DNA of 64,000 nt from Candidatus Faecivicinus avistercoris (GCA_018716805.1 DVJL01000027.1:1-64000), one strand, 5' to 3'. Counted from the first letter of the stretch, positions 17,650-27,203 are shown. Program-made: numbers and translations. The notes: generated by a model from the sequence alone, not told the origin.

Positions 17650-18405
17650 CTACCGGCCGCGGTCGGCGGCGTCGTAGAACACCTCCATCAGCGTAAGTCC
17701 GTGCGGCGGCGCGGTCACGCCCAGGTCGAGCCGGTTCCCGCTCGCGATGGCGCGCGCGAACGCCCCGGGTTCGAGCTTGCCGCTGCCGACGCCCACCAGC
17801 GTGCCGGCGATGATGCGCACCATGTTGTACAAAAAGCCGTTGCCCTCGACCGTCAGGCGGATCTCCGTCCCATCGCGGGCGATTTCGGCGCGGTGAATGG
17901 TTCGCACCGTGTCGCGCACGACCGAGCCGCTCGCCGCGAAGGCCGCGAAGTCGTGCGTGCCGACGAGCGATTCGGCCTCCCGAGCCATGAGCGCTTCGTC
18001 GAGCGGGTAGATGATGTGCGCGTGCGTCAGGCGGTTCAGCGCGCCGGCATGGGGGCTGACGTGGAACAGGTAGCGGTAGCGCTTTCCCTTTGAGGAAAAC
18101 CGCGCGTGAAACGACGGCGGCACTTCCTCCGAGGCGCGAACCCGGATGTCCGGCGGCAGCAGGGTGTTCAGTGCGAAGCTGAACTTTTCCCCCGGGATGG
18201 CGCTGCCGGTGTCGAAGTGCGCCGACTGGCCGAGCGCGTGGACGCCGGCGTCGGTGCGGCTCGCGCCGTGGAGCGTGACGGGCTGGCGCGTCAGCTTTGC
18301 GAGCTTTTCCTCGACGACCTGCTGGACGGCCAGCGCGTTGGCCTGCCGCTGCCAGCCAGCGTAGCGCGTGCCGTCGTATTCGATGGTGAGGTGGATGCGT
18401 CGCAT
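17650..18405 (-). CDS. truA: tRNA pseudouridine(38-40) synthase TruA
   Basis: Converts U38-U40 in the anticodon arm of many tRNAs to pseudouridine. The 251-residue product has the N-terminal IEYDGTRYAGWQRQ, the catalytic Asp in GASRTDAGVHALGQ (about residue 52), RYRYLFHV, the GTHDFAAFAASG motif and GNGFLYNMVRIIAGTLVGVG. Length and motifs are complete. It follows ecfT by 16 bases; the ecfA1-ecfA2-ecfT-truA order is common in Firmicutes. Confidence 0.96.
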   Translation of the reverse strand: MRRIHLTIEYDGTRYAGWQRQANALAVQQVVEEKLAKLTRQPVTLHGASRTDAGVHALGQSAHFDTGSAIPGEKFSFALNTLLPPDIRVRASEEVPPSFHARFSSKGKRYRYLFHVSPHAGALNRLTHAHIIYPLDEALMAREAESLVGTHDFAAFAASGSVVRDTVRTIHRAEIARDGTEIRLTVEGNGFLYNMVRIIAGTLVGVGSGKLEPGAFARAIASGNRLDLGVTAPPHGLTLMEVFYDAADRGR

Positions 18406-18421
18406 GGTGTCCTCCGTTGGG

Positions 18422-19231
18422 TCAGACGACCTGGAAGTGGTTGAGCACGAGGATCACGGCCAGCAGCGCGGCCATCGCGCCCGCGGCGATTGCGTCGCGC
18501 GCGCCGTAGTGCAGCTGGCGCATTCGCGTGCGGCCCTCGCCGCCGCGGTAACAGCGCGCCTCCATCGCCAGCGCCAGATCCTGCGCGCGGCGGAACGCGC
18601 CGACAAACAGCGGCACCAGCAGCGGTATCATCGCCTTCGCGCGCTTGATGAAATTGCCGCTTTCAAAATCAGCGCCGCGCGCCATCTGCGCGCGCATGAT
18701 CTTGTTCGCCTCGTCCATCAGCGTAGGGATAAAGCGCAGCGCGATGGACATCATCATCGCGATCTCGTGCACGGGGAAATGGATGCGCTTCAGCGGCCGC
18801 ATCAGCGTCTCCAGACCATCGGTCAGCGAGTTGGGCGAGGTCGTCAAGGTCAGCATCTGCGAGCAGACGACCAGCAGAATCAGCCTCGCGGCGATGAAGA
18901 ACGCCGTGCGCAGGCCCTCATCCGTCACCCGCAGAAAGCCCAGCCGGAAGATTTCGTTTCCGCCCGACTGAAAGAAGGCGTTCAACACAAACGTAAACAG
19001 CAGGATGAACAGAATCGGCCGGATGCCGCGAATCAGAAACTTGAGGGAGATCTTCGAGCTGAGCGCCGTGAACACCACGAACGCGAGGATCACGCCGAAG
19101 CCCGTAAAGCCGTGCGAGATGAATACGATCACGATCAGCGCAAACGTCAGAATCAGCTTCGTGCGCGGATCCAGACGATGCAGAAACGAATCGCCGGGAA
19201 AGAACTGGCCAAACGTGACGTTCTTCAGCAT
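18422..19231 (-). CDS. ecfT: Energy-coupling factor transporter transmembrane protein EcfT
   Basis: Integral membrane T component that couples ATP hydrolysis by EcfA1/A2 to vitamin-binding S components. The 269-residue product begins with FFPGDSFLHRLDPRTKLILT, the usual EcfT entry, has about five to six membrane helices, and contains the two coupling-helix motifs AQMARGADFE and AMEARCYRGGEGRTRM that dock on the ATPases. It overlaps ecfA2 by 7 bases. No S-component gene is in the window, consistent with a group II ECF module shared by several S proteins. Confidence 0.95.
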   Translation of the reverse strand: MLKNVTFGQFFPGDSFLHRLDPRTKLILTFALIVIVFISHGFTGFGVILAFVVFTALSSKISLKFLIRGIRPILFILLFTFVLNAFFQSGGNEIFRLGFLRVTDEGLRTAFFIAARLILLVVCSQMLTLTTSPNSLTDGLETLMRPLKRIHFPVHEIAMMMSIALRFIPTLMDEANKIMRAQMARGADFESGNFIKRAKAMIPLLVPLFVGAFRRAQDLALAMEARCYRGGEGRTRMRQLHYGARDAIAAGAMAALLAVILVLNHFQVV

Positions 19232-20082
19232 TTGCGGCCTCCTTCCAGCGTGCGGAGAATGGCGTCGCGGACGTCGTTCAGCGCATAGACGCCCTCGGGG
19301 ATGTCAAAGCCGCGCGCGCGCAGCGCATCGGCCAGCCGCGCGCATTCCGGCACGTCCAGCCCGATGGCGCGCAGCTCGCTGCCATGGCGGAACACCTCGG
19401 CCGGCGTGCCGGAAAACGCGATCCGGCCGTGGTCGAGCACGAACAGCCGGTCGCACAGGCGGCCGACGTCGTCCATGGAGTGCGAGACCATGATGACCGT
19501 CGTGCCCGAGGCGTGAATGGACGCGATCAGGTCGAGCATGTCGCGCCGCCCGGCGGGGTCGAGCCCTGCGGCCGGCTCGTCGAGGATCAGCGTCGACGGC
19601 TGCATCGCCAGCACGCCGGCGATGGCCACGCGGCGCTTCTGACCGCCGGAGAGCTCAAAGGGCGAGCGCTGGGCATATTCGCCGCTCAAGCCCACCTGCG
19701 CAAGTGCCTTTTCGACGCGCGCGCGGATCTCATCCTCGCCAAGCCCCAGGTTTCGAGGCCCGAATGCGACGTCCTTTTCGACCGTCTCCTCGAAGAGCTG
19801 GTATTCGGGGTATTGAAAGACCAGTCCGACCGTCCGCCGCACGGCGCGCAGGTCGGTCTCCTTGTCGCCCAAGTCCATGCCGTCGACGAACACCGTGCCC
19901 GGCTCGGAGCGCTCCAGCGCGTTCAGGTGGGAGATCAGCGTGCTCTTCCCGCTGCCGGTGTGGCCGATGATGCCGATGAATTCGCCGTCGGCGATCGACA
20001 GGCTCACGCCGTAGAGCGCGTGCGCTTCAAACGGCGTGCCGGACATGTAGACATGGCTTAAATCTTTGACTTCAATCGGCAT
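19225..20082 (-). CDS. ecfA2: Energy-coupling factor transporter ATP-binding protein EcfA2
   Basis: One of two ABC ATPases of the ECF module. In 285 residues it has Walker A GHTGSGKST (about 40-48), the Q-loop VFQYPEYQLFEETVEKDVAFGPRNLG typical of EcfA2, the ABC signature LSGGQKRRVAIAG, Walker B LILDEPAAGLDP and the switch His in VSHSMDD. The C-terminal helical extension (residues 230-285) is the EcfA dimerisation part. It overlaps ecfA1 by 25 bases and ecfT by 7. Confidence 0.95.
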   Translation of the reverse strand: MPIEVKDLSHVYMSGTPFEAHALYGVSLSIADGEFIGIIGHTGSGKSTLISHLNALERSEPGTVFVDGMDLGDKETDLRAVRRTVGLVFQYPEYQLFEETVEKDVAFGPRNLGLGEDEIRARVEKALAQVGLSGEYAQRSPFELSGGQKRRVAIAGVLAMQPSTLILDEPAAGLDPAGRRDMLDLIASIHASGTTVIMVSHSMDDVGRLCDRLFVLDHGRIAFSGTPAEVFRHGSELRAIGLDVPECARLADALRARGFDIPEGVYALNDVRDAILRTLEGGRKC

Positions 20083-20900
20083 AGTTCCTCAACCATTTCC
20101 TCCACTGTCATCGTTACGGCGCCCAGCTTCAGCCCCTTGCGCCTGAGCTCGGCGGCCAGCCGCATCATCTCCGGTACGTCCAGCCCCAGCGCGCGGATCT
20201 CGTCCACATGGGCAAAGACTTCGCGCGGCGCGCCGAGCATCGCGATCTTTCCATCGTCCATGACCGCCACGCGGTCGGCGAGAACGGCCTCGTCCATGAA
20301 GTGGGTGATCCAGACGACGGTGATGCCCTCCTCGCGGTTGAGCTTGCGCGCGAGCGAGAACACGTCGCGCCGGCCGACCGGGTCGAGCATCGCGGTGGAT
20401 TCGTCGAACACGATGATCTTCGGCCGCATGACCAGCACGCCGGCCACGGCCACGCGCTGCTTCTGCCCGCCCGAGAGCATTGAAGGCGAGCTCTGCGCGA
20501 ACTGCGCCATGCCGACCGCGGCGAGGGTTTCGTCCACGCGGCGGCGGATCTCCTCGGGCGCGACGCCCAGGTTCTCCGGGCCGAACGCGCAGTCCTCCTC
20601 GACCGTCGTGGCGACGATCTGGTTGTCCGGGTTCTGGAATACCATGCCGCAGACCTCGCGCACGGGGTAGCAGTCGTCCTCGCTGGTCGCGCGGCGGCCG
20701 TCAACCGTCACCGTGCCCGACGTCGGAATCAGCAGCGCGTTGAGCAGCTTCGCAAACGTCGACTTGCCGCTGCCGTTGCGCCCGAGCACGGCCAGAAATT
20801 CGCCCGCGGGCACGTCCAGCGTCACGCCGTTGACGGCGGGATTTTCCGAATCCTCGTACTGATAGCGCACGTCTTGCGCGCAGATGATCGCATCCGACAA
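20058..20900 (-). CDS. ecfA1: Energy-coupling factor transporter ATP-binding protein EcfA1
   Basis: Second ABC ATPase of the ECF module, 280 residues: Walker A GRNGSGKSTFAK, Q-loop VFQNPDNQIVATTVEEDCAFG, signature LSGGQKQRVAVAG, and Walker B IIVFDESTAMLDP with Ser in place of the usual Pro, a feature of EcfA1. The ending GAVTMTVEEMVEELCRLKSKI is family-like. The start codon is TTG at 20900 with AGGAGG upstream; the nearby ATG is out of frame. It heads a minus-strand operon ecfA1-ecfA2-ecfT-truA-PPase-like-ybaK, driven by an extended -10 promoter and divergent from pgk-tpiA. Confidence 0.95.
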   Translation of the reverse strand: MSDAIICAQDVRYQYEDSENPAVNGVTLDVPAGEFLAVLGRNGSGKSTFAKLLNALLIPTSGTVTVDGRRATSEDDCYPVREVCGMVFQNPDNQIVATTVEEDCAFGPENLGVAPEEIRRRVDETLAAVGMAQFAQSSPSMLSGGQKQRVAVAGVLVMRPKIIVFDESTAMLDPVGRRDVFSLARKLNREEGITVVWITHFMDEAVLADRVAVMDDGKIAMLGAPREVFAHVDEIRALGLDVPEMMRLAAELRRKGLKLGAVTMTVEEMVEELCRLKSKI

Positions 20901-20923
20901 TGTCCTCGACCTCCTAGTCGCCC

Positions 20924-20932
20924 ATTATACCA
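20924..20932 (-). promoter_or_regulatory. Extended -10 promoter of the ecf operon
   Basis: Minus strand TGGTATAAT, i.e. TGn plus a perfect -10; the -35 region is poor (AAACCG at 17 bases). Confidence 0.55.
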
Positions 20933-21028
20933 TACGCACGTTAACGCGGTTTGAATTTCACAGGGGACATTTGAGAAGATTCGCGCTGAAGCGGAGCGAA
21001 AAAAGCTCCGATGTCGCACAAAATTTGC

Positions 21029-21057
21029 TTTCATTTCCAGATAAAGTGTGCTAAAAT
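21029..21057 (+). promoter_or_regulatory. Probable promoter of pgk-tpiA-gpmI
   Basis: -10 TAAAAT at 21052-21057 with only a weak -35 (TTTCAT, 17-base spacing). The start codon follows 33 bases later behind GGAGG. Confidence 0.4.
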
Positions 21058-21090
21058 AGAGACATAAACTAAATGGAGGAGTGAACACCC

Positions 21091-23034
21091 ATGAACCTCA
21101 ACAAAATGACCATCGAAGATGTTCAGGTTTCCGGCAAGAAGGTTCTCGTGCGCTGCGACTTTAACGTGCCGCTCGACGCCGAAGGCAACATCACCGATGA
21201 AACCCGTATCAACGCGGCGCTGCCGACCATCCGCTACCTGCTGGACAACGGCGCGGCGGTCATCCTCTGCTCGCACCTCGGCCGTCCGAAGGGAGAGTAC
21301 AACATGAAGTACTCCCTCGCTCCGGTCGCCAAGCGCCTGAGCGAGAAGCTCGGCTTCGAGGTCAAGCTGGCCAAGGACGTCGTCGGCCCCGATGCGAAGA
21401 AGCTCGCGGCAGAGGTCGAGCCCGGCAAGGCCGTGCTGCTCGAGAACGTCCGCTTTGAGCCGGGCGAGGAGAAGAACGATCCCGAGCTGGCCAAGGAGCT
21501 CGCCTCGATGGCCGAGCTGTATGTGTCCGACGCGTTCGGCACCGTCCATCGCGCGCATGCCTCGACCGCGGGCGTCGCGAACTACCTGCCCGCCGTCGCC
21601 GGCTTCCTGATTGGCAAGGAGCTTCAGTTCCTGGGCAACGCCGTCGAGCATCCGGAGCGCCCGTTCCTCGCCATTCTGGGCGGCGCGAAGGTCAAGGACA
21701 AGATCGGCGTCATCAAGGCGCTGCTTGAGAAGGTCGACGTGCTGCTGATCGGCGGCGGCATGTCCTACACCTTCCAGGTCGCCATGGGCGGCAGGGTCGG
21801 CCGTTCGCTGCTCGACGAGGAGCGCATCGATCTGGCCAAGGAGCTCATCGAGACCGCGAAGCAGAAGGGCGTGAAGATGCTCCTGCCCGTGGACAACGTC
21901 TGCGGCGACAGCTTCTCCAACGACTGCGAGCGCATCACCGCGCATTCCCGCAACATCCCCGACAACTTCGAGGGCATGGACATCGGCCCGGAGACGGTCA
22001 AGCTGTTCTCCGAGGAGATCAAGAAGGCCCGCACGATCGTCTGGAACGGCCCGATGGGCTGCTTCGAGATGCCCAACTTCGCGCATGGCACGCTTGCGAT
22101 CGCGCAGGCGATGGCCAATTCGCACGCCATCACCATCATTGGCGGCGGCGACAGCGCGGCGGCGGTCACGCAGATGGGCCTGGCCGACCGCATGACCCAC
22201 ATCTCCACCGGCGGCGGCGCGTCGCTCGAGTTCCTCGAGGGCAAGGAGCTGCCCGGCGTCGTCTGCCTGCAGGACCGCGTGATTCCGGAGCGCCGCCCGA
22301 TCATCGCCGGCAACTGGAAGATGAACAAGACCCCCGAGGAGGCCGCGCAGCTCGTGACCGACCTGATTCCGCTGGTGAAGAACGCCAAGTGCGACGTCGT
22401 TGTCTGCACGCCGGCCGTCTGCTTTGCCGCCGTCAAGCCGATCATCGAGGGCACGAACATCAAGCTGGGCGCGCAGAACGTCCACTTCAAGGAGTCCGGC
22501 GCCTATACCGGCGAGCTGAGCGCCGACATGCTCAAGGCCGCGGGCTGCGAGTACGTCATCATCGGCCACTCTGAGCGCCGCCAGTACTTCGGCGAGACCG
22601 ACAAGACCGTCAACCTCCGCACCGTCGCGGCTGTCCGCGCCGGCTTGAAGGCCATCGTCTGCGTCGGCGAGCTGAAGGACGAGCGCGAAGCCGGCTACAC
22701 CGACATGATCGTCACCTACCAGACCCAGATGGCGCTGCATGGACTGTACGCCAACGAGCTGGAGAACGTCGTCGTCGCCTACGAGCCCGTCTGGGCAATT
22801 GGCACCGGCCTGACCGCCACGGACGAGCAGGCGAACGAGACCATCGGCGTCATCCGCAAGGCCATCGCCGCCAAGTTCGGCCGCCACGCCGCGGAGCGCA
22901 TCCGCATCCAGTACGGCGGAAGCATGAAGGGCTCCAACGTCAAGGGCCTGATGGCGCAGCCGGAGATCGACGGCGGCCTCATCGGCGGCGCGAGCCTGAA
23001 GGCTGCGGACTTCGCGCAGGTGGTGAACTTCTGA
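21091..23034 (+). CDS. pgk-tpiA: Fusion: phosphoglycerate kinase - triosephosphate isomerase
   Basis: A 647-residue bifunctional glycolytic enzyme. Residues 1 to about 392 are [65 protein letters not shown] and the nucleotide loop GGGDSAAAV. After a short linker the TPI domain starts at about 401: GNWKMN with the active-site Lys, the electrophile His in IIGHSERRQ, the base Glu in [11 protein letters not shown], and [10 protein letters not shown]. Both active sites look intact and the reading frame is continuous. PGK-TPI fusions are known from Thermotoga and a few other lineages. The start has GGAGG upstream; the stop overlaps gpmI by one base (TGATG). GAPDH is encoded separately at 36063. Confidence 0.95.
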   Translation: MNLNKMTIEDVQVSGKKVLVRCDFNVPLDAEGNITDETRINAALPTIRYLLDNGAAVILCSHLGRPKGEYNMKYSLAPVAKRLSEKLGFEVKLAKDVVGPDAKKLAAEVEPGKAVLLENVRFEPGEEKNDPELAKELASMAELYVSDAFGTVHRAHASTAGVANYLPAVAGFLIGKELQFLGNAVEHPERPFLAILGGAKVKDKIGVIKALLEKVDVLLIGGGMSYTFQVAMGGRVGRSLLDEERIDLAKELIETAKQKGVKMLLPVDNVCGDSFSNDCERITAHSRNIPDNFEGMDIGPETVKLFSEEIKKARTIVWNGPMGCFEMPNFAHGTLAIAQAMANSHAITIIGGGDSAAAVTQMGLADRMTHISTGGGASLEFLEGKELPGVVCLQDRVIPERRPIIAGNWKMNKTPEEAAQLVTDLIPLVKNAKCDVVVCTPAVCFAAVKPIIEGTNIKLGAQNVHFKESGAYTGELSADMLKAAGCEYVIIGHSERRQYFGETDKTVNLRTVAAVRAGLKAIVCVGELKDEREAGYTDMIVTYQTQMALHGLYANELENVVVAYEPVWAIGTGLTATDEQANETIGVIRKAIAAKFGRHAAERIRIQYGGSMKGSNVKGLMAQPEIDGGLIGGASLKAADFAQVVNF

Positions 23035-24593
23035 TGGCAACGACCGCACTTTTGATTCTGGACGGCTTTGGGATCGGGCAACCCGATCCCAAGTCCAACG
23101 CCATCTACGCCCAGGGCACGCCGAACATCGACCGCCTGAAGGCGCAGTATTCCCACACGGCGATCGGCGCTTCCGGTCTGGACGTCGGCCTTCCCGACGG
23201 CCAGATGGGCAACAGCGAGGTCGGCCACACGAACATCGGCGCGGGCCGCGTCGTCTACCAGATGCTGGTGAAGATCACCAAGGACATCGAGGACGGCGTG
23301 TTCTTTGAGAACAAGGCGCTCAATGCGGCGATGGACAACTGCAAGCAGCACGATTCCGCGCTGCACCTGATCGGCCTGGTCTCGCCCGGCGGCGTCCATT
23401 CCCACACCGAGCACCTCTACGGCCTGCTCGAAATGGCGAAGCGCCATGGGCTTGAGAAGGTCTACGTCCACTGCCTGCTCGACGGGCGCGACGTCCCGCC
23501 GGATTCCGGCTGGGAGTACGTCCAACAGCTGGAGGACAAGATGCGTGAGCTGGGCGTCGGCAAGATCGCGACGGTCATGGGCCGTCTCTACGCCATGGAC
23601 CGCGACTTCGCCTGGGAGCGCGTCGAGAAGGCGTACAACGCCATGGTCTGCGCCGAGGGCGAGCGAGCGAGCGATCCCGTTCAGGCGATCAAGGATTCTT
23701 ACAACGTCGTCGACGAGACCGGCAAGCACCTGACCGACGAATTCGTGCTGCCGACCGTGATCGACGAAAACGGCGTCGTCCGCGCGAACGATTCCGTCGT
23801 GTTCTTCAACTTCCGCCCCGACCGCGCCCGCGAGATCACCCGCGCGTTCGTCGATCCGGAGTTCAAGGGCTTTGAGCGCAAGCACGGCTTCTTCCCGCTG
23901 ACCTACGTCTGCATGACGCAGTACGATGCGACGATGCCGAACGTGCTGATCGCCTACCCGCCGGAGTCGCTGTCGATGACGATGGGCGAGTACCTCTCCA
24001 AGTGCGGCAAGACGCAGCTGCGCATCGCCGAGACGCAGAAGTACGCGCACGTCACGTTCTTCTTCAACGGCGGCGAGGAGCGCCAGTTCCCCGGTGAGGA
24101 CCGCATTCTGATCCCGTCGCCGCCGTCGGAGGAAGTCCCGACGTTCGACCTGAAGCCCGAGATGAGCGCCTACGAGGTGACCGACGCCGTGCTGCCCTGC
24201 ATCAACGAGGACAAGTACGATGTCATCATCCTCAATTTCGCCAACTGCGACATGGTCGGCCACACCGGCGTCATGGCCGCGGCGATGAAGGCGGTCAAGA
24301 CGGTGGACGAGTGCGTCGGCAAGATCGTCTCGGCGATCGTCGCCAAGGGCGGCAAGTGCATCATCACCGCCGACCACGGCAATGCCGACCAGATGATCGA
24401 CCCCGTTCACGGCGGGCCGTTCACGGCGCACACGACGAATCCCGTGCCGGTGATCGTCGTCGATCCGGAGCATCCGCAGCAGAAGCTGCGCGAGACCGGC
24501 CGCCTGTGCGACCTGTGCCCGACGATGCTCGACATGATGGGACTTGCGCAGCCTGCCGAAATGACGGGCGTGTCGCTGATCGTCCACGAATAA
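23034..24593 (+). CDS. gpmI: 2,3-bisphosphoglycerate-independent phosphoglycerate mutase
   Basis: Interconverts 3- and 2-phosphoglycerate using two metal ions. The 519-residue product has ALLILDGFG with the first metal Asp, the phospho-Ser in GQMGNSEVGHTNIGAG (about residue 62), HCLLDGRDVPP, FFNFRPDRAREIT, NFANCDMVGHTG and ITADHGNADQM with the remaining metal ligands. It begins in the stop codon of pgk-tpiA, so translation is almost certainly coupled, and the pair makes three consecutive glycolytic steps from one mRNA. A terminator follows. Confidence 0.96.
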   Translation: MATTALLILDGFGIGQPDPKSNAIYAQGTPNIDRLKAQYSHTAIGASGLDVGLPDGQMGNSEVGHTNIGAGRVVYQMLVKITKDIEDGVFFENKALNAAMDNCKQHDSALHLIGLVSPGGVHSHTEHLYGLLEMAKRHGLEKVYVHCLLDGRDVPPDSGWEYVQQLEDKMRELGVGKIATVMGRLYAMDRDFAWERVEKAYNAMVCAEGERASDPVQAIKDSYNVVDETGKHLTDEFVLPTVIDENGVVRANDSVVFFNFRPDRAREITRAFVDPEFKGFERKHGFFPLTYVCMTQYDATMPNVLIAYPPESLSMTMGEYLSKCGKTQLRIAETQKYAHVTFFFNGGEERQFPGEDRILIPSPPSEEVPTFDLKPEMSAYEVTDAVLPCINEDKYDVIILNFANCDMVGHTGVMAAAMKAVKTVDECVGKIVSAIVAKGGKCIITADHGNADQMIDPVHGGPFTAHTTNPVPVIVVDPEHPQQKLRETGRLCDLCPTMLDMMGLAQPAEMTGVSLIVHE

Positions 24594-24621
24594 TCGATCG
24601 AGTTTCCGAGACATTTGCAAC

Positions 24622-24660
24622 AACCCTGCTTCCGCACATGGGAAGCAGGGTTGAATTTTT
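24622..24660 (+). terminator. Rho-independent terminator after gpmI
   Basis: Perfect 12-base stem AACCCTGCTTCC / GGAAGCAGGGTT, 7-base loop, then GAATTTTT. Confidence 0.85.
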
Positions 24661-24688
24661 GGTGCGGTTCAGGTCGGGATTGCGTCCG

Positions 24689-26902
24689 TCACTTCTTCGT
24701 GCGGGCGGATTCGCGGTATTTTCCGGGCGTCATTCCCTCTCTGGCCTTGAAGGCGCGGATGAACGAGGACTGGTCCGCGTACCCGCATTGCAGGCAGATG
24801 TCGCTCAATTCCAGACCCGTGGTGGCTAGGAGATCCTTGGCCTTGCCGATGCGCAGCGAGGTCAGGTAGTCGCTCATGGTCTTTCCGGTCGCGTTTTTGA
24901 AGCGGCGGCGCAGGGTCTGCGGGGAGATGGAGAACTGGTCGTAGAGGGATTCGAGCGAGAACTGGCAGTCGTCAAAGCGGTCGTCGAGCAGGGCGAGGCA
25001 GCGGTGGATGTCGCTGTCCTGGCAGAGCGTCTCGCTGGACTCCAGATACTGCTTGATGGAGGCGGACAGCTCGGAGATGTGCTGCACGAGTTCGTCGATG
25101 GAATCGTATTCGCAGATGTGGAAGATGTCGAAGCGCTCCGTCCTGAAGGGGTGGGAATTGTTGAGGTTGTGCACCTCGCGCATGAACGATGTGCTCAGCT
25201 CCATGCAGACGCATTTGACCTGCTGCAGGGAGAGCTTGCCGCTTCGGATGGTGCGCACGAGGCCCGCGAGCTGCGCCTGGATCTCGTCCACGTCCCAGTT
25301 GAGGAGCCCCTGCGCGAAGGCGTTCAGCTGGCGGCGTGGGTATTCGGAGGATTCAGACTGGCACAATTCCGTCTGATCGTACAGGATGACGGTGTGCAGG
25401 CCGAACACCAGCCGGTAGTCCATGGCGGTGCGCGCCTCGATATAGGAGACGGGAACATGCTGCAACGCTTCGCAGGAATGGCCGATCGCCAGAGTGGCAT
25501 GGGAAGGAGCGGCGCCTTTGTCCAACTGGCGCAGAATTGCCTCGCCAATTTCCGCCAGACGCTGGGGATCGGCGCAGTTGACGATGCCCAGTGCGGATGC
25601 GCGGTTCTCCGTCTGGCAGAAATAGGCGGTGAAGTCGCTGGCGACGATGCCGTTGAGCTGTCTTTCGACTTCGGAAGGCTCGCCGTCGAACAGCAGTACG
25701 CAGGCGCAATAGTGCGGAAAGGGAAAGGAGATGTTCAGGTGCCGGCAGATATTGGCGCTTTCCTCGTTGGAGCTGTACCTGCCGTTGAGGATTCGCAGGA
25801 TGAACATGTTCTTCATCTGCTCCGTGGTGAATATCTGCAGGCTCCGATCGTACTCCTGAGAGAGCTGGCCATATTGCAAAAACACCTGGCGAAGAGCGTC
25901 GATGTCGCCGTCCGGCTGACAGGACTCGGAAGCGCCGATCAGGCGCTTTGCGCTTTGCGCCAGTTTGGCGATGGGCATGTAGCTGCGCATGAAGCTGACC
26001 GCAAGAACGGCCAGACCCAGCAGGACGATCAGGCTGCAGCAGATGAAGTTTGTATTTGTGACGCGGTTCAGCTCGTCAAATTGATTGAGAACCTGATTGA
26101 GCGTAAACATGCGGATGCCATAGGGCAGGCTGTCGCCCATGAGCAGATAGGAGGCGCCGCGCAGCTCAAAGGTCTGAATTCCGGCGTCGGGCAGGGAGAC
26201 GCCGGCGATGGACTGCAGTTCTTCTGCCTCCAGCGCGCAGTCGGAAAACAGGAGGGTGCCGCTGCCGTCCAGGATGACGTGCTGGCTGCCGGCCTGGACG
26301 TCCGGGTTCAACATGCTTTGGATGGTGTTGTGGTTGAGCAGGAACAGCACATAGCTGCTGCGGTTGTTGGGATAGACAAACACCAGATCGGATTGCTCCA
26401 TGCTGGCGCCATAGCGCGTCGTGCTGAACACGGAAGGCAGGGTTATTTCCTGCAGCGCTTGCAGCAGTGCATCCGGGTCTGCTACATGCGGAAATGCGAC
26501 CTCCGCTTTGCAGGTGCCGTCGGCGGTCAGCAGGTATTCCTCGCCGGGGTAGTAAATGATCAGGCCGTCGTATTTATAGAAGGAGAGATCATAGCCGCCC
26601 AATGCGTTGCGCGCGGAGACGTGATCCCGGGAAAAGGCGGTGTGGGAGATCTGGCCGTCGCTGACGATCTTGGCGGAGAGGTTTGTGAATTCGTTCAGCA
26701 GCGAGGACAGGTTTTCCGATTGATACGCCGCCTGACTGCGGGTCATGGTGTAGACGTCGTTTTCCAGGGAGAGATAAAAGGAGCGGAACATCTGCGTGTT
26801 GAAGAGCAGCAGCACGGCGATGATGAAGAATACAATCGCGAGTAGTGTTGGAAGATAGAAGGAATGCCGAAGCTGTTTGAGCGCCGCTTTGATCTTTCCC
26901 AT
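24689..26902 (-). CDS. Membrane-anchored AraC-family regulator with extracytoplasmic sensor domain
   Basis: Predicted one-protein sensor-regulator of 737 residues. A first membrane helix lies at about residues 15-37 (LPTLLAIVFFIIAVLLLF), followed by an extracytoplasmic domain of about 230 residues, a second helix (LIVLLGLAVLAVSFM, about 290-310), a cytoplasmic linker, and a C-terminal AraC pair of helix-turn-helices: FSISPQTLRRRFKNATGKTMSDYL and LSDICLQCGYADQSSFIRAFKAREGMTP. Such regulators usually control the adjacent sugar ABC operon, here divergent at 27233, in response to an external sugar. Start ATG 26902 was preferred; the ORF track's 56-codon extension begins at the predicted transcription start and would lack a ribosome site. 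Confidence 0.88.
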   Translation of the reverse strand: MGKIKAALKQLRHSFYLPTLLAIVFFIIAVLLLFNTQMFRSFYLSLENDVYTMTRSQAAYQSENLSSLLNEFTNLSAKIVSDGQISHTAFSRDHVSARNALGGYDLSFYKYDGLIIYYPGEEYLLTADGTCKAEVAFPHVADPDALLQALQEITLPSVFSTTRYGASMEQSDLVFVYPNNRSSYVLFLLNHNTIQSMLNPDVQAGSQHVILDGSGTLLFSDCALEAEELQSIAGVSLPDAGIQTFELRGASYLLMGDSLPYGIRMFTLNQVLNQFDELNRVTNTNFICCSLIVLLGLAVLAVSFMRSYMPIAKLAQSAKRLIGASESCQPDGDIDALRQVFLQYGQLSQEYDRSLQIFTTEQMKNMFILRILNGRYSSNEESANICRHLNISFPFPHYCACVLLFDGEPSEVERQLNGIVASDFTAYFCQTENRASALGIVNCADPQRLAEIGEAILRQLDKGAAPSHATLAIGHSCEALQHVPVSYIEARTAMDYRLVFGLHTVILYDQTELCQSESSEYPRRQLNAFAQGLLNWDVDEIQAQLAGLVRTIRSGKLSLQQVKCVCMELSTSFMREVHNLNNSHPFRTERFDIFHICEYDSIDELVQHISELSASIKQYLESSETLCQDSDIHRCLALLDDRFDDCQFSLESLYDQFSISPQTLRRRFKNATGKTMSDYLTSLRIGKAKDLLATTGLELSDICLQCGYADQSSFIRAFKAREGMTPGKYRESARTKK

Positions 26903-26995
26903 CGATTTCCGATTCCCTTCTGTTGTGGAGTTGCTCCCGGAGAAACCGGCCGCCGGCGGAGCTTGCAAAAACGCGCGAAGCGGCGAAATTCGGGT

Positions 26996-27040
26996 TTCGG
27001 AATTGCAAATCGGCCCCAGCGGAGAGTTGCCAATTCCGAA
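26996..27040 (-). other. Stem-loop in the AraC-sensor mRNA leader
   Basis: Perfect 10-base arms TTCGGAATTG and CAATTCCGAA separated by 25 bases that can form a further small hairpin. It lies between the predicted start of transcription (about 27069) and the ATG at 26902, so it would be part of the 5' leader. Confidence 0.5.
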
Positions 27041-27075
27041 GGCCCCGAGTAGGCGGTTCCTTGAAAGCAAATACC

Positions 27076-27105
27076 ATTATAACACAGAATGTTAACCTTT
27101 TTCAA
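27076..27105 (-). promoter_or_regulatory. Promoter of the AraC-sensor gene
   Basis: Minus strand TTGAAA (27100-27105), 18-base spacer, TATAAT (27076-27081). Confidence 0.6.
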
Positions 27106-27173
27106 TTGACATTTTCGAACGAAACTCTGAAAAACCAACCACTCCAAGGAAGGGAGATGCTCGAATTTGCCGA

Positions 27174-27203
27174 TTGTAATTCGCTGAAACTTAATGATAT
27201 AAT
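27174..27203 (+). promoter_or_regulatory. Promoter of the carbohydrate importer operon
   Basis: TTGTAA (27174-27179), 18-base spacer, TATAAT (27198-27203). AraC-type control would act around or upstream of it; I could not define half-sites. Confidence 0.55.

Noticed and set aside
26903-27070. 56-residue N-terminal extension of the AraC sensor
   Set aside because: It begins at the predicted transcription start, has no ribosome site, and its sequence forms a stem-loop; the ATG at 26902 is better.
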